Positions 5,846 to 11,964 of a DNA stretch of 35,894 nt are shown here, piece by piece. The position numbers were made by a program, and so were the translations under genes. The notes under the pieces are model-generated. The model saw only the letters and a list, made by a program, of their open reading frames with translations. It did no database searches and was not told the DNA's origin. The stretch's first letter is position 1, and every line of letters starts with the position of its first letter. Source of the stretch: a virus; the IMG/VR virus record IMGVR_UViG_3300020213_000070, positions 1 through 35,894 of that record. The stretch is one strand, 5' to 3'.

Positions 5846-6245
5846 TTCACTACGACAAAAACTACTTTTGTGCCAAGAAGAAATCGGAGCAATAAAAAGA
5901 GATAGTACAAACCCCTTCTTCAAATCAAAGTACTTCGACATCAACGCAGTACTCGCAGAAGTGAAACCAATCTTAAATAAGCACGGACTTATCCTCATGC
6001 AATCCCTGACCACCCATGAAACGGGCAGAATTGCCCTTAAAACGTCGATTATGGATGCAGACGGTGTAGATGCAATTATTGAGACATGCGTGCTACCAGA
6101 GGGCAAAACAGCCCAAGAAACAGGGTCTGTCATAACGTACTACAGAAGGTACGCTTTACAGAGTATGCTCGCCTTGGAAGCAACAGACGATGACGCGAAC
6201 AGTGCAAGTGGAAAAACATTACAAGATGATGACCTTAGTTTTTAA
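5835..6245 (+). CDS. erf: ERF-family single-strand annealing protein
   Basis: 136 aa. The ERF (Sak/Erf-like) pattern is clear: FFKSKYFDINAVLAEVKPILNKHGL near residues 28-52, then GSVITYYRRYALQSMLALEATDDDAN near the C terminus, the conserved helix-strand end of the family. It would anneal complementary single strands and support phage recombination or replication of ends. It is shorter than typical ERF proteins (about 200 aa) because the variable C-terminal tail is missing; it ends in a short acidic DDDLSF, like the protein-interaction tip of SSB-type proteins. It overlaps the upstream gene. Confidence 0.85.
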   Translation: MTTNSLRQKLLLCQEEIGAIKRDSTNPFFKSKYFDINAVLAEVKPILNKHGLILMQSLTTHETGRIALKTSIMDADGVDAIIETCVLPEGKTAQETGSVITYYRRYALQSMLALEATDDDANSASGKTLQDDDLSF

Positions 6246-6248
6246 ACC

Positions 6249-6500
6249 ATGGACAAACAAAAAGTATTCGCAGAAGGGATGAGATTTGAAAAACCAAGAG
6301 AAGGCTCACCTGATTTTATAAAAGGTAGATTAAGTTTTGAAGTAGACAGTGCGATAGAGTTTCTCAAGAAACACAAGAACGAAAAAGGATGGGTGAACGT
6401 GGATCTGAAAAAGAGTAAAGACAAGGGAGTCCTTTATTTAGAGTTGAATGACTGGAAGCCGAATACAGACAAACCAACTTTTCCAACTCAAAGAACTTGA
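6249..6500 (+). CDS. small protein next to ERF (83 aa), unknown
   Basis: 83 aa. SPDFIKGRLSFEVDSAIEFLKKHKNEKGWVNVDLKKSKDKGVLYLELNDW has an alternating strand/helix pattern and is typical of small conserved proteins beside phage annealing proteins. It starts 3 nt after the ERF stop, so it is probably co-translated and linked to DNA metabolism. No named family. Confidence 0.7.
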   Translation: MDKQKVFAEGMRFEKPREGSPDFIKGRLSFEVDSAIEFLKKHKNEKGWVNVDLKKSKDKGVLYLELNDWKPNTDKPTFPTQRT

Positions 6501-6506
6501 CACCCT

Positions 6507-6818
6507 ATGAAACTACTCGACCTGTACAAAGAAATACGAGAAGACACCTTTAGCAAGGAACAGACAGAAAAGTATTACGACAACCTCTCTTTCTTTGATA
6601 TAGACGTAACGCTAGAGCTGGCACGACTTGAAAAGCTCGAAGCAATCTTTTACCTCACAGAAAAAGAGAGTGAAGAAAAGAAAACAGAAAAAGACATTGA
6701 CAGAAAGTGGAAGGTAACAGAAGACGGAGGAAAGATGACACTCTACAAAGCGTATTCAAAAGCAAACGCAAGAGCATTGAAAGCATTACAAACAAGAATA
6801 TACGCAAAATTATCATGA
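6507..6818 (+). CDS. helical protein (103 aa), unknown
   Basis: 103 aa, charged and largely helical; the middle (EKLEAIFYLTEKESEEKKTEKDIDRKWK) looks coiled-coil-like. The end (GKMTLYKAYSKANARALKALQTRIYAKLS) is basic and may touch nucleic acid. The stop overlaps the next start as ATGA. It belongs to the recombination operon by position; function unknown. Confidence 0.68.
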   Translation: MKLLDLYKEIREDTFSKEQTEKYYDNLSFFDIDVTLELARLEKLEAIFYLTEKESEEKKTEKDIDRKWKVTEDGGKMTLYKAYSKANARALKALQTRIYAKLS

Positions 6819-7033
6819 AAAAACCAGAAGTAACAATCGGAAACTACAAGCGGTGGAGATTACAAAGAGGAATCAAACTCACTATGGCAATCGTGCCTAT
6901 AAAAAATAGTAAGAACAAACGTGCAGTGTGCGAGTTTGAGGGAGAAATGTATGTAGGACAAGGAAAGACTCACAGCATAGCACTCGATAACTGCATGAAG
7001 TTGGTGAAAAAGTATGCAGATTTAAATAACTAA
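6815..7033 (+). CDS. small basic protein (72 aa), unknown
   Basis: 72 aa. I take the ATG at 6815, which overlaps the upstream stop (ATGA), rather than the longer frame that starts inside the previous gene. Sequence VTIGNYKRWRLQRGIKLTMAIVPIKN...GQGKTHSIALDNCMKLVKKY is basic with a strand-rich start and a helical end, reminiscent of small dsRNA- or DNA-binding folds but not assignable. Confidence 0.62.
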   Translation: MKKPEVTIGNYKRWRLQRGIKLTMAIVPIKNSKNKRAVCEFEGEMYVGQGKTHSIALDNCMKLVKKYADLNN

Positions 7034-7039
7034 CTAGAT

Positions 7040-7561
7040 ATGAAATACACACTAAAAAACAAAGAGGTTGAATTAACAGACGAAGAAGTGAAAGAAATTA
7101 TAAAAATAAATAGCACCCCTAAAGAAGAAAAAGTAACAGGTATCGCCATAAAAAACAGATTTACCGGTTCTACTATCTTTCAATCCACTAAGAATACTTA
7201 CAAGGAAGCAATTATTGAAAAAGGTAATGCTAACCTCCGTAATGCTGACCTCCGTAATGCTAACCTCAGTGGTGCTGACCTCAGTGATGCTAAACTCAGT
7301 GATGCTGACCTCAGTGGTGCTGACCTCAGTGATGCTAACCTCAGTGATGCTAACCTCAGTGGTGCTGACCTCAGTGATGCTAAACTCAGTGATGCTGACC
7401 TCAGTGGTGCTAACCTCCGTAATGCTGACCTCCGTAATGCTAACCTCAGTGGTGCTGAATTACAAAACGCAAAGTTCTGTGGTCGTGGAGGCACTCAGTC
7501 ACTAAAGGGAAGTCAGTTACCAGACTTTCTAGGGGCATTAGGGTTCGTGATAGAAGATTAA
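7040..7561 (+). CDS. pentapeptide-repeat protein
   Basis: 173 aa. Residues 62-146 are 17 consecutive pentapeptides of the A(D/N)Lxx type (NANLR NADLR NANLS GADLS DAKLS ...), which fold into a right-handed quadrilateral beta helix. Known relatives include the gyrase-protecting Qnr/MfpA proteins, which mimic DNA, but most family members have no known role. A non-repeat N-terminal region of about 60 residues and a C-terminal GxxFIED-like tail flank the helix. A gyrase-related or DNA-mimic anti-restriction role is possible from the family, not shown. The repeat DNA is almost uniform (see repeat entry). Confidence 0.85.
   Translation: MKYTLKNKEVELTDEEVKEIIKINSTPKEEKVTGIAIKNRFTGSTIFQSTKNTYKEAIIEKGNANLRNADLRNANLSGADLSDAKLSDADLSGADLSDANLSDANLSGADLSDAKLSDADLSGANLRNADLRNANLSGAELQNAKFCGRGGTQSLKGSQLPDFLGALGFVIED
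7225..7479 (+). repeat. 17 x 15-nt tandem coding repeats
   Basis: Units of the form (A/G)(A/G)TGCT(A/G)ACCTCAGT with very few changes, even at silent positions; the block NANLRNADLRNANLSGA occurs near both ends. Such uniformity at DNA level implies recent expansion by slippage or unequal recombination. Confidence 0.9.
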
Positions 7562-7579
7562 CTAACTAACTAACTAGAT

Positions 7580-7735
7580 ATGAACCTATACAAAGTAACC
7601 TTTATAAACCAAGAGACAGGAGCTTGCGCAACGAGCTATGTCCTTGCTGCGGGCTTAGAACAAGTGGAAAGTGAATACGCGGATATTACAAAAATTGAAC
7701 CACTTACTCCGCTAGATGATTTAACAGATAAATAA
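7580..7735 (+). CDS. small array protein (51 aa) with LTDK tail
   Basis: 51 aa, MNLYKVTFINQETG...DITKIEPLTPLDDLTDK. The first half looks like a small beta-hairpin domain; the final DDLTDK is encoded by the recurring linker DNA. It follows four tandem TAAC units and a TAGAT-ATG start. First member of the small-gene array. Function unknown. Confidence 0.6.
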   Translation: MNLYKVTFINQETGACATSYVLAAGLEQVESEYADITKIEPLTPLDDLTDK

Positions 7736-7993
7736 AAATATATGAGCATAGAATATTGCCACAAGTGTGATAGCCAAATAGATACAGACTTTGATGCCGA
7801 GCATTTTGACGAAGAAGTAAATGGTTGTGAAGCTACTTTTGAAGAAGTAGACGAAATCCCACAGCTCAAGGGAACGCTAGAAGCACTTAATGAGTTGTCG
7901 ATAATTAAAGAATAACTATATGACCCACGAAGAAACAATAAAACGAATACAAGAGTCAGAAGAAACAAAGACATTTATAGGGGGATTATTAAC
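7721..7993 (+). repeat. 273-bp duplication, copy A
   Basis: Nearly identical to 10458-10730 (one difference noticed, C versus T in the second ORF). It carries a 57-aa gene, a 31-aa gene start and the linker before them. Confidence 0.9.
7742..7915 (+). CDS. small acidic zinc-binding-like protein (57 aa), copy A
   Basis: 57 aa: MSIEYCHKCDSQIDTDFDAEHFDEEVNGCEATFEEVDE... with CHKC and a later GC that could complete a zinc site. Very acidic middle. An identical copy sits at 10479-10652, so it has been duplicated recently as part of a 273-bp unit. Preceded by the linker AACAGATAAATAAAAATAT. Function unknown. Confidence 0.62.
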   Translation: MSIEYCHKCDSQIDTDFDAEHFDEEVNGCEATFEEVDEIPQLKGTLEALNELSIIKE

Positions 7994-8015
7994 TAACAGC
8001 TCGCAAGAGGAATAG
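7920..8015 (+). CDS. 31-aa internally deleted derivative of the 142-aa array protein
   Basis: MTHEETIKRIQ joined directly to SEETKTFIGGLLTNSSQEE. Both ends match the two ends of the 142-aa protein at 11176-11604, with 111 residues missing in frame. It starts 4 nt after the upstream stop. Either a remnant or a small functional peptide kept by the array architecture. Confidence 0.55.
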   Translation: MTHEETIKRIQESEETKTFIGGLLTNSSQEE

Positions 8016-8017
8016 AT

Positions 8018-8344
8018 ATGACCTACACAGAAAAAAGATTTGAAGATTACCTAGAGACAGTATGCTCTGAAGCTAATCCAAGCGTACTAGATGATGATAT
8101 GCCCGACTTCTTTGACGCTTGGCTAGGAAATCAAGATGTAGAGGATATGATTCGCCATTGTAACAATTTCCTCGCCACCTCAATCACACAAGCCATAGCA
8201 GAAGATAGAGAGAGGGTGAGGCTGGAGATTGAGGGTTATTATATAGATGTAGATGCCATATTTAATGCTGAAAAATCAGGAGAATGGGTGTTGAGCATTA
8301 AACACTCAGACCTTCTCTGCATCCTAGACACTAACAAAGAATAA
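8018..8344 (+). CDS. array protein with QAIAEDRERV helix (108 aa)
   Basis: 108 aa: start cassette MTYTEKRFEDYLE, unique middle, then the shared helix SITQAIAEDRERVRLEIEGYY and a C-terminal ILDTNKE variant of the array tail. The shared helix is amphipathic and charged, probably a coiled coil for oligomer formation. The 5' sequence including the ATG matches the gene at 11607. Small proteins of this build are common hypotheticals in phage metagenomes; function unknown. Confidence 0.65.
   Translation: MTYTEKRFEDYLETVCSEANPSVLDDDMPDFFDAWLGNQDVEDMIRHCNNFLATSITQAIAEDRERVRLEIEGYYIDVDAIFNAEKSGEWVLSIKHSDLLCILDTNKE
8181..8220 (+). repeat. 40-bp repeat encoding the QAIAEDRERV helix, copy 1
   Basis: Repeats almost exactly at 9387-9426 and 9693-9732, with diverged copies at 13219-13240 and 13301-13330. 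In each case it is read in the same frame inside a different protein. Confidence 0.85.
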
Positions 8345-8364
8345 AGAATAAAGAATAAAGGTAT

Positions 8365-8994
8365 ATGAAAATACTAATAGCGTGTGAAGAAAGTCAAACA
8401 GTTTGTAAGGCGTTTAGAAAAAAAGGACACGAGGCGTTTTCTTGTGATATTCTTCCTTGTAGTGGTGGACATCCTGAATGGCACATACAGGGAGATGTGT
8501 TGCCCGAACTTAAAAAAGATTGGGATATGATAATTGCATTTCCACCCTGTACTCATTTAGCAGTTAGCGGAGCAGCGTGGTTTGTTGAAAAGATAAAAGA
8601 TGGGCGACAACAAGAAGGCATAGATTTCTTTATGGAGTTTGCTAATGCAAAGTGTCCCAAAGTAGTGATAGAAAACCCGGTAGGAATAATGTCCACCCAC
8701 TACCAAAAACCTACACAGATAATTCAACCGTACGAATTTGGCGAACCATTTTCCAAGAAAACCTGTTTGTGGATAAAAGGGCTACAACCGCTCAAAGGAA
8801 CAAAACTTGTGGACAAAGGGGAACGAATAACTTTCGCAAGTGGAAAATCAATGCCGAAGTGGTATTCAGACGCCTTTAGACTTCCACCAAAAGAACGGTC
8901 AATTGCACGAAGTAAAACATTTCAAGGAATAGCAGACGCAATGGCTTCTCAATGGTCCATCCTCACCTCCCTAGATAAACCATTAACTAACTAA
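8365..8994 (+). CDS. DNA cytosine methyltransferase-like protein with array tail
   Basis: 209 aa. Rossmann-type SAM-binding start (MKILIACEESQTVCKAFRKKGHEAFSCDILP), FPPCTHLAVSGAAWF matching the catalytic Pro-Cys motif of C5-cytosine methyltransferases, and IENPVG at the motif VI position. It belongs to the short phage version of the family, without a large target-recognition domain, so specificity is unclear and activity unproven. The family normally ends near FQGIADAMASQW; here a further SILTSLDKPLTN is added, which is the same tail found on unrelated array genes. It would methylate phage DNA against restriction if active. Confidence 0.75.
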   Translation: MKILIACEESQTVCKAFRKKGHEAFSCDILPCSGGHPEWHIQGDVLPELKKDWDMIIAFPPCTHLAVSGAAWFVEKIKDGRQQEGIDFFMEFANAKCPKVVIENPVGIMSTHYQKPTQIIQPYEFGEPFSKKTCLWIKGLQPLKGTKLVDKGERITFASGKSMPKWYSDAFRLPPKERSIARSKTFQGIADAMASQWSILTSLDKPLTN

Positions 8995-9002
8995 AAAATA
9001 AT

Positions 9003-9209
9003 ATGATTAAATTAAACATAAAAAGATTTGTAAACAACGACCAATATGAAGCTGAAATGGCTGATTATAAAGACCGTTCACGATTTGGAAGTTCAAGAAT
9101 AGATAATTCTGATTACCCTCGTAGAGAAATCGAAAAGAATATACTAGAAGTGTTCATCACAGAAGAGCAGTTTGAAGTAATACGAAAGTCAGCACTAGAA
9201 GTCTTTTAA
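9003..9209 (+). CDS. array protein (68 aa), unknown
   Basis: 68 aa: MIKLNIKRFVNNDQYEAEMADYKDRSRFGSSR... ending ILEVFITEEQFEVIRKSALEVF. The C-terminal helix-rich end resembles a small regulatory fold but is not assignable. Its TAA stop is made by the linker DNA (TTTTAACAGATAAAG) read in a different frame from the LTDK tails. Confidence 0.6.
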   Translation: MIKLNIKRFVNNDQYEAEMADYKDRSRFGSSRIDNSDYPRREIEKNILEVFITEEQFEVIRKSALEVF

Positions 9210-9232
9210 CAGATAAAGAATAAAGATATATG
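9207..9232 (+). repeat. array linker, read as stop in this frame
   Basis: TAACAGATAAAGAATAAAG followed by ATATATG. The same DNA is read as -LTDK-stop before 7742, 9563, 10479 and 12600, and as -NR-stop before 12838, so conservation is at the nucleotide level. Confidence 0.8.
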
Positions 9233-9556
9233 AACTACACAGAAAAAAGATTAGAGGAGTTTCGGAAAAGAACGGATATGCCACAAAGGTTTGAAGACAT
9301 TGAAAAATCTCTTTATTGCGGTGAAAAATACCCTGAAAGTGAATATGAATTATCGGAAACTAAATTAGAAGAGTTCCTCGCCGAATCAATCGCACAAGCC
9401 ATAGCAGAAGATAGAGAGAGGGTGAGGGGGGTGATAGAGAAACTTTATGAAGAGTTTTCTGTTCACCCAAACGAAAACGATAGAGAATATATGGTGGAAA
9501 GATTTAGATTATTTACTGATAAAATCCTCTCATCTCTTCCATTAACAGATAAATAA
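9230..9556 (+). CDS. array protein with QAIAEDRERV helix (108 aa)
   Basis: 108 aa: start cassette MNYTEKRLEEFRKR, an acidic unique part, shared helix SIAQAIAEDRERVRGVIEKLYEEF, then ILSSLPLTDK, a tail variant lacking DK. All three shared parts match neighbours at DNA level, while the middle is unique. Predicted mostly helical; function unknown. Confidence 0.66.
   Translation: MNYTEKRLEEFRKRTDMPQRFEDIEKSLYCGEKYPESEYELSETKLEEFLAESIAQAIAEDRERVRGVIEKLYEEFSVHPNENDREYMVERFRLFTDKILSSLPLTDK
9387..9426 (+). repeat. 40-bp helix repeat, copy 2
   Basis: Same as 8181-8220 apart from an A-to-G change (CAATCGCACAAG for CAATCACACAAG). Confidence 0.85.
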
Positions 9557-9562
9557 AGATAT

Positions 9563-9880
9563 ATGACCTACATACAAAGAAAAGTAGCGGAGTTTAAGGA
9601 AATACAAAAAGAGTCATACATGACCGCTACACCTAAGCCTCTCTTACTTCAACCTGAAGCAGTTGCATGGTATGAACAAGTCCTCATTGAAACAATCGCA
9701 CAAGCCATAGCAGAAGATAGAGAGAGGGTGAGGGGGGAGATATATAAAAAAAGAAAAAACATTCTATGGGAAAAGCACAACAGATTGGATATAAATTTAG
9801 ACGAAAGCAAGGGCTACAACCAAGCCCTAGACGACATCCTCTCCTCCCTAGATAAACCATTAACAGATAAAAATATATGA
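9563..9880 (+). CDS. array protein with QAIAEDRERV helix (105 aa)
   Basis: 105 aa: MTYIQRKVAEFKEIQ, unique segment, shared ETIAQAIAEDRERVRGEIYKK, second unique segment, tail DILSSLDKPLTDKNI. Two residues follow the usual tail because the linker lacks one TAA (AACAGATAAAAATAT), so the stop overlaps the next ATG as ATGA. A clear case of the linker altering protein ends. Confidence 0.66.
   Translation: MTYIQRKVAEFKEIQKESYMTATPKPLLLQPEAVAWYEQVLIETIAQAIAEDRERVRGEIYKKRKNILWEKHNRLDINLDESKGYNQALDDILSSLDKPLTDKNI
9693..9732 (+). repeat. 40-bp helix repeat, copy 3
   Basis: Matches copy 2 throughout; the flanking GG(T/G)G(A/G) sequence also agrees for a few bases. Confidence 0.85.
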
Positions 9881-10176
9881 AATACGAACCATATAATTTA
9901 GTAGGATTTGAGAAACTACTTGCATGGGGCTATAACCTAGGTTGGTATGGTGGTGATAAAAATCTATTCAAAATAACTATGCAGGGTGGTTTTGAAAGAT
10001 TTAGTGGACGTGCAAGTGAAACTTGGGAACAAAGATTTATAATTGAAACTGAAAGAATAACAAATGGCGAGGGAAAAGTAATTTGCCCTGAAATAAGAAT
10101 AGAAGGAAAACGGCACGAAACTCTAAATGATTTATGTGAAAGACTCCTCGCATCCTTAGACACTAACCCTAAATAG
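9877..10176 (+). CDS. array protein (99 aa) with LDTNPK tail
   Basis: 99 aa: KYEPYNLVGFEKLLAWGYNLGWYGGDKNLFKITMQGGFERF...ERLLASLDTNPK. The Gly/aromatic-rich middle looks like a compact beta fold. It ends in the second tail type, LDTNPK, shared with the gene at 11607. No family recognised. Confidence 0.62.
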   Translation: MKYEPYNLVGFEKLLAWGYNLGWYGGDKNLFKITMQGGFERFSGRASETWEQRFIIETERITNGEGKVICPEIRIEGKRHETLNDLCERLLASLDTNPK

Positions 10177-10178
10177 AT

Positions 10179-10472
10179 ATGAACGACTGGATAGTAAAAA
10201 TAGTAGATGTTGGTTATAAACTAGAAAAGGATATTTATATCTTTACTCGAACACAAAACGGGGGCAGGAAAATGTTGGGTGGTGAAATAATAACTGACGG
10301 AGTTATCCCCCCAAAACCCACATTGTCTTTAACACACCAACAAATGATTGCTTTAGTAAACGCTCTAAACAAAGAGGGAGTGAGCCCGGAGAAAGAATAT
10401 ACAGCCGGCAAACTTGAGGCAACAGAAAAACACCTAGAAGATATGAGGAAGATAGCATTAACAGATAAATAA
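10179..10472 (+). CDS. array protein (97 aa), unknown
   Basis: 97 aa: beta-rich first half (MNDWIVKIVDVGYKLEKDIYIFTR) with GGRKMLGGEIITDG, and a helical second half (LTHQQMIALVNALNKEG) common to small phage proteins. It ends IALTDK, produced by the linker. It begins 2 nt after the upstream stop. Confidence 0.62.
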   Translation: MNDWIVKIVDVGYKLEKDIYIFTRTQNGGRKMLGGEIITDGVIPPKPTLSLTHQQMIALVNALNKEGVSPEKEYTAGKLEATEKHLEDMRKIALTDK

Positions 10473-10730
10473 AAATATATGAGCATAGAATATTGCCACA
10501 AGTGTGATAGCCAAATAGATACAGACTTTGATGCCGAGCATTTTGACGAAGAAGTAAATGGTTGTGAAGCTACTTTTGAAGAAGTAGACGAAATCCCACA
10601 GCTCAAGGGAACGCTAGAAGCACTTAATGAGTTGTCGATAATTAAAGAATAACTATATGACCCACGAAGAAACAATAAAACGAATACAAGAGTCAGAAGA
10701 AATAAAGACATTTATAGGGGGATTATTAAC
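10458..10730 (+). repeat. 273-bp duplication, copy B
   Basis: Copy of 7721-7993, offset 2737 bp. It ends inside the 31-aa ORF, after which the two sites diverge, so a recombination joint can be placed near 10730. Confidence 0.9.
10479..10652 (+). CDS. small acidic zinc-binding-like protein (57 aa), copy B
   Basis: Identical in sequence to the 57-aa protein at 7742-7915 (CHKC start, acidic middle, LKGTLEALNELSIIKE end). Two identical copies 2.7 kb apart in a phage genome imply a recent event or ongoing gene conversion. Confidence 0.62.
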   Translation: MSIEYCHKCDSQIDTDFDAEHFDEEVNGCEATFEEVDEIPQLKGTLEALNELSIIKE

Positions 10731-10752
10731 CAACATTAAGATTAAGAAATAG
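10657..10752 (+). CDS. 31-aa deleted derivative, copy B with a new tail
   Basis: MTHEETIKRIQESEEIKTFIGGLLTNIKIKK: the same internal deletion as the ORF at 7920, but the last five residues (IKIKK) come from unrelated sequence. It shows the end of the duplicated unit and exchange of the C terminus. Confidence 0.5.
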   Translation: MTHEETIKRIQESEEIKTFIGGLLTNIKIKK

Positions 10753-10754
10753 AT

Positions 10755-11168
10755 ATGAAAAAAAAAGAAATTAGATGTCAATATACAAAAGAGGGAATAG
10801 AAACACTCAAAGGACAAAGACTAGGATATGCAAAGGAGTCTAACACTGAATATTGTAGTGTTCGCTGGGATGGAACAAAGAGTTGGACAAGGTATTCAAA
10901 GACCTTTATTGATACATCTCCATTACTAGCACTGTACTCTGATGATGAAATCAAAGAACTAGCTAAAGAAAAAGAGCCAATAATAACCCCACAGGCGATA
11001 TTATCCATCGAAAATTCACTTAGACAAATAAAAGAGTCAGGTCTTAGCGAGAAAGGTCTGGTAATTTTATTACGGGACTATATTGGTGCTACTAAAATAA
11101 ATAAGAAAGAAATTGAAGCGGTATTGCACGCACTTCCAAGATTAAAAGGATTTTACCTATCCAAATAA
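10755..11168 (+). CDS. array protein (137 aa), unknown
   Basis: 137 aa: MKKKEIRCQYTKEGIETLKGQRLGYAKESNTEYCSVRWDGTKSWTRYSKTFI is a small SH3-like beta pattern often seen in phage proteins; then a helical part (AILSIENSLRQIKESGLSEKGLVILLRDYIGATKINKKEIEAVLHALPRL). It lacks the shared helix and tail. It begins 2 nt after the preceding stop. Confidence 0.65.
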   Translation: MKKKEIRCQYTKEGIETLKGQRLGYAKESNTEYCSVRWDGTKSWTRYSKTFIDTSPLLALYSDDEIKELAKEKEPIITPQAILSIENSLRQIKESGLSEKGLVILLRDYIGATKINKKEIEAVLHALPRLKGFYLSK

Positions 11169-11175
11169 AACTATT

Positions 11176-11604
11176 ATGACCCACGAAGAAACAATAAAAC
11201 GAATACAAAAGTTAGTTCCGAGTGTTATGGCATTGGAGTTTGGGTGTGTATTAAAAAACGGCACAGCAACTAGTAGAGTTATAAAAGAAAGATTTGATGG
11301 AACTGTAATGATAAATGACTGGGGCGGTTGGCAAGATAAAAAAATGATAGAAGAAAACTTTGAAATCCTCGGCAAACCTATCACACTAGCAACAGTTTTA
11401 CAGGCAATCGAGAAAGTAAACACTATAGAAAAAGAAAACTATTGTGTTATTCCCAACGGAGGTATTTGTCATATGGGATATGTAGGTAGGTATTATCACC
11501 AAGACACTCACTGGAACCTATCCAAAGACAACTTCAACGACCAGTCAGAAGAAACAAAGACATTTATAGGGGGATTATTAACTAACAGCTCGCAAGAGGA
11601 ATAG
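11176..11604 (+). CDS. full-length parent of the 31-aa derivatives (142 aa)
   Basis: 142 aa: MTHEETIKRIQKLVPSVMALEFGCVLKNGTATSRVIKERFDGTVMINDWGGWQD... then CVIPNGGICHMGYVGRYYHQDTHWNLSKDNF and the end SEETKTFIGGLLTNSSQEE. It may be a small DNA-metabolism protein but is not recognised. Both termini are shared with the ORFs at 7920 and 10657, and its 3' end plus the next gene start match 7956-8030. Confidence 0.66.
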   Translation: MTHEETIKRIQKLVPSVMALEFGCVLKNGTATSRVIKERFDGTVMINDWGGWQDKKMIEENFEILGKPITLATVLQAIEKVNTIEKENYCVIPNGGICHMGYVGRYYHQDTHWNLSKDNFNDQSEETKTFIGGLLTNSSQEE

Positions 11605-11606
11605 AT

Positions 11607-11912
11607 ATGACATACACAGAAAAACGCAGGGCAATAATAGATAAATTCATCAACATCGACTCCATTGACGACCTAAGAGAAGCTGAAGTGGGGCTAGATG
11701 AATTTGCTAAGTATGTCGAGCAAGAGATGATAAAGAAGGTGGTGGGGGCACTTACAAGTGATATATCCACGAGTGATTTCAACGATAACGGGCGAAGTCA
11801 GTGGGAATTAAACAAAAATAGTAATAGAGGAGTAGAACCCTGCATAGAATGTGAAAATGCAACTAAAATACGGACACTCCTCTCCTCCCTCCAAGACACT
11901 AACCCTAAATAG
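11607..11912 (+). CDS. array protein (101 aa) with LQDTNPK tail
   Basis: 101 aa: start cassette MTYTEKRRAIIDKF shared at DNA level with 8018, an acidic helical part (DSIDDLREAEVGLDEFAKYVEQEM), a Cys pair (PCIECENA), and tail LLSSLQDTNPK. It starts 2 nt after the upstream stop. It is the last gene before the break at 11913. Confidence 0.63.
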   Translation: MTYTEKRRAIIDKFINIDSIDDLREAEVGLDEFAKYVEQEMIKKVVGALTSDISTSDFNDNGRSQWELNKNSNRGVEPCIECENATKIRTLLSSLQDTNPK

Positions 11913-11921
11913 TTATCCACA
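11913..11921 (+). promoter_or_regulatory. DnaA-box-like TATCCACAG site
   Basis: Exact TTATCCACA, 18 nt before the -35 of the promoter below, as at 5237. It begins with the base after the stop codon of the preceding gene. Confidence 0.5.
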
Positions 11922-11930
11922 GGGGTCTGT

Positions 11931-11958
11931 TTACTTTATCTAAGCGGTATGATAGTAT
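11931..11958 (+). promoter_or_regulatory. promoter of the zinc-finger gene (leaderless)
   Basis: TTACTT, 16-nt spacer, TAGTAT (11953-11958), then 6 nt to the ATG at 11965. Confidence 0.55.
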
Positions 11959-11964
11959 GTATGT

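Noticed and set aside
7225-7479. CRISPR array
   Set aside because: Repeats are 15-nt coding units without spacers.
7198-7494. 98-aa open frame on the - strand opposite the pentapeptide repeats, and a similar + frame
   Set aside because: They result from the 15-nt repeat being open in several frames; no start signal, and the composition is simple repeats.
5237-11921. Replication origin based on DnaA-box-like sites
   Set aside because: The boxes are scattered kilobases apart with no cluster or AT-rich unwinding element beside them; a promoter-linked role fits better.
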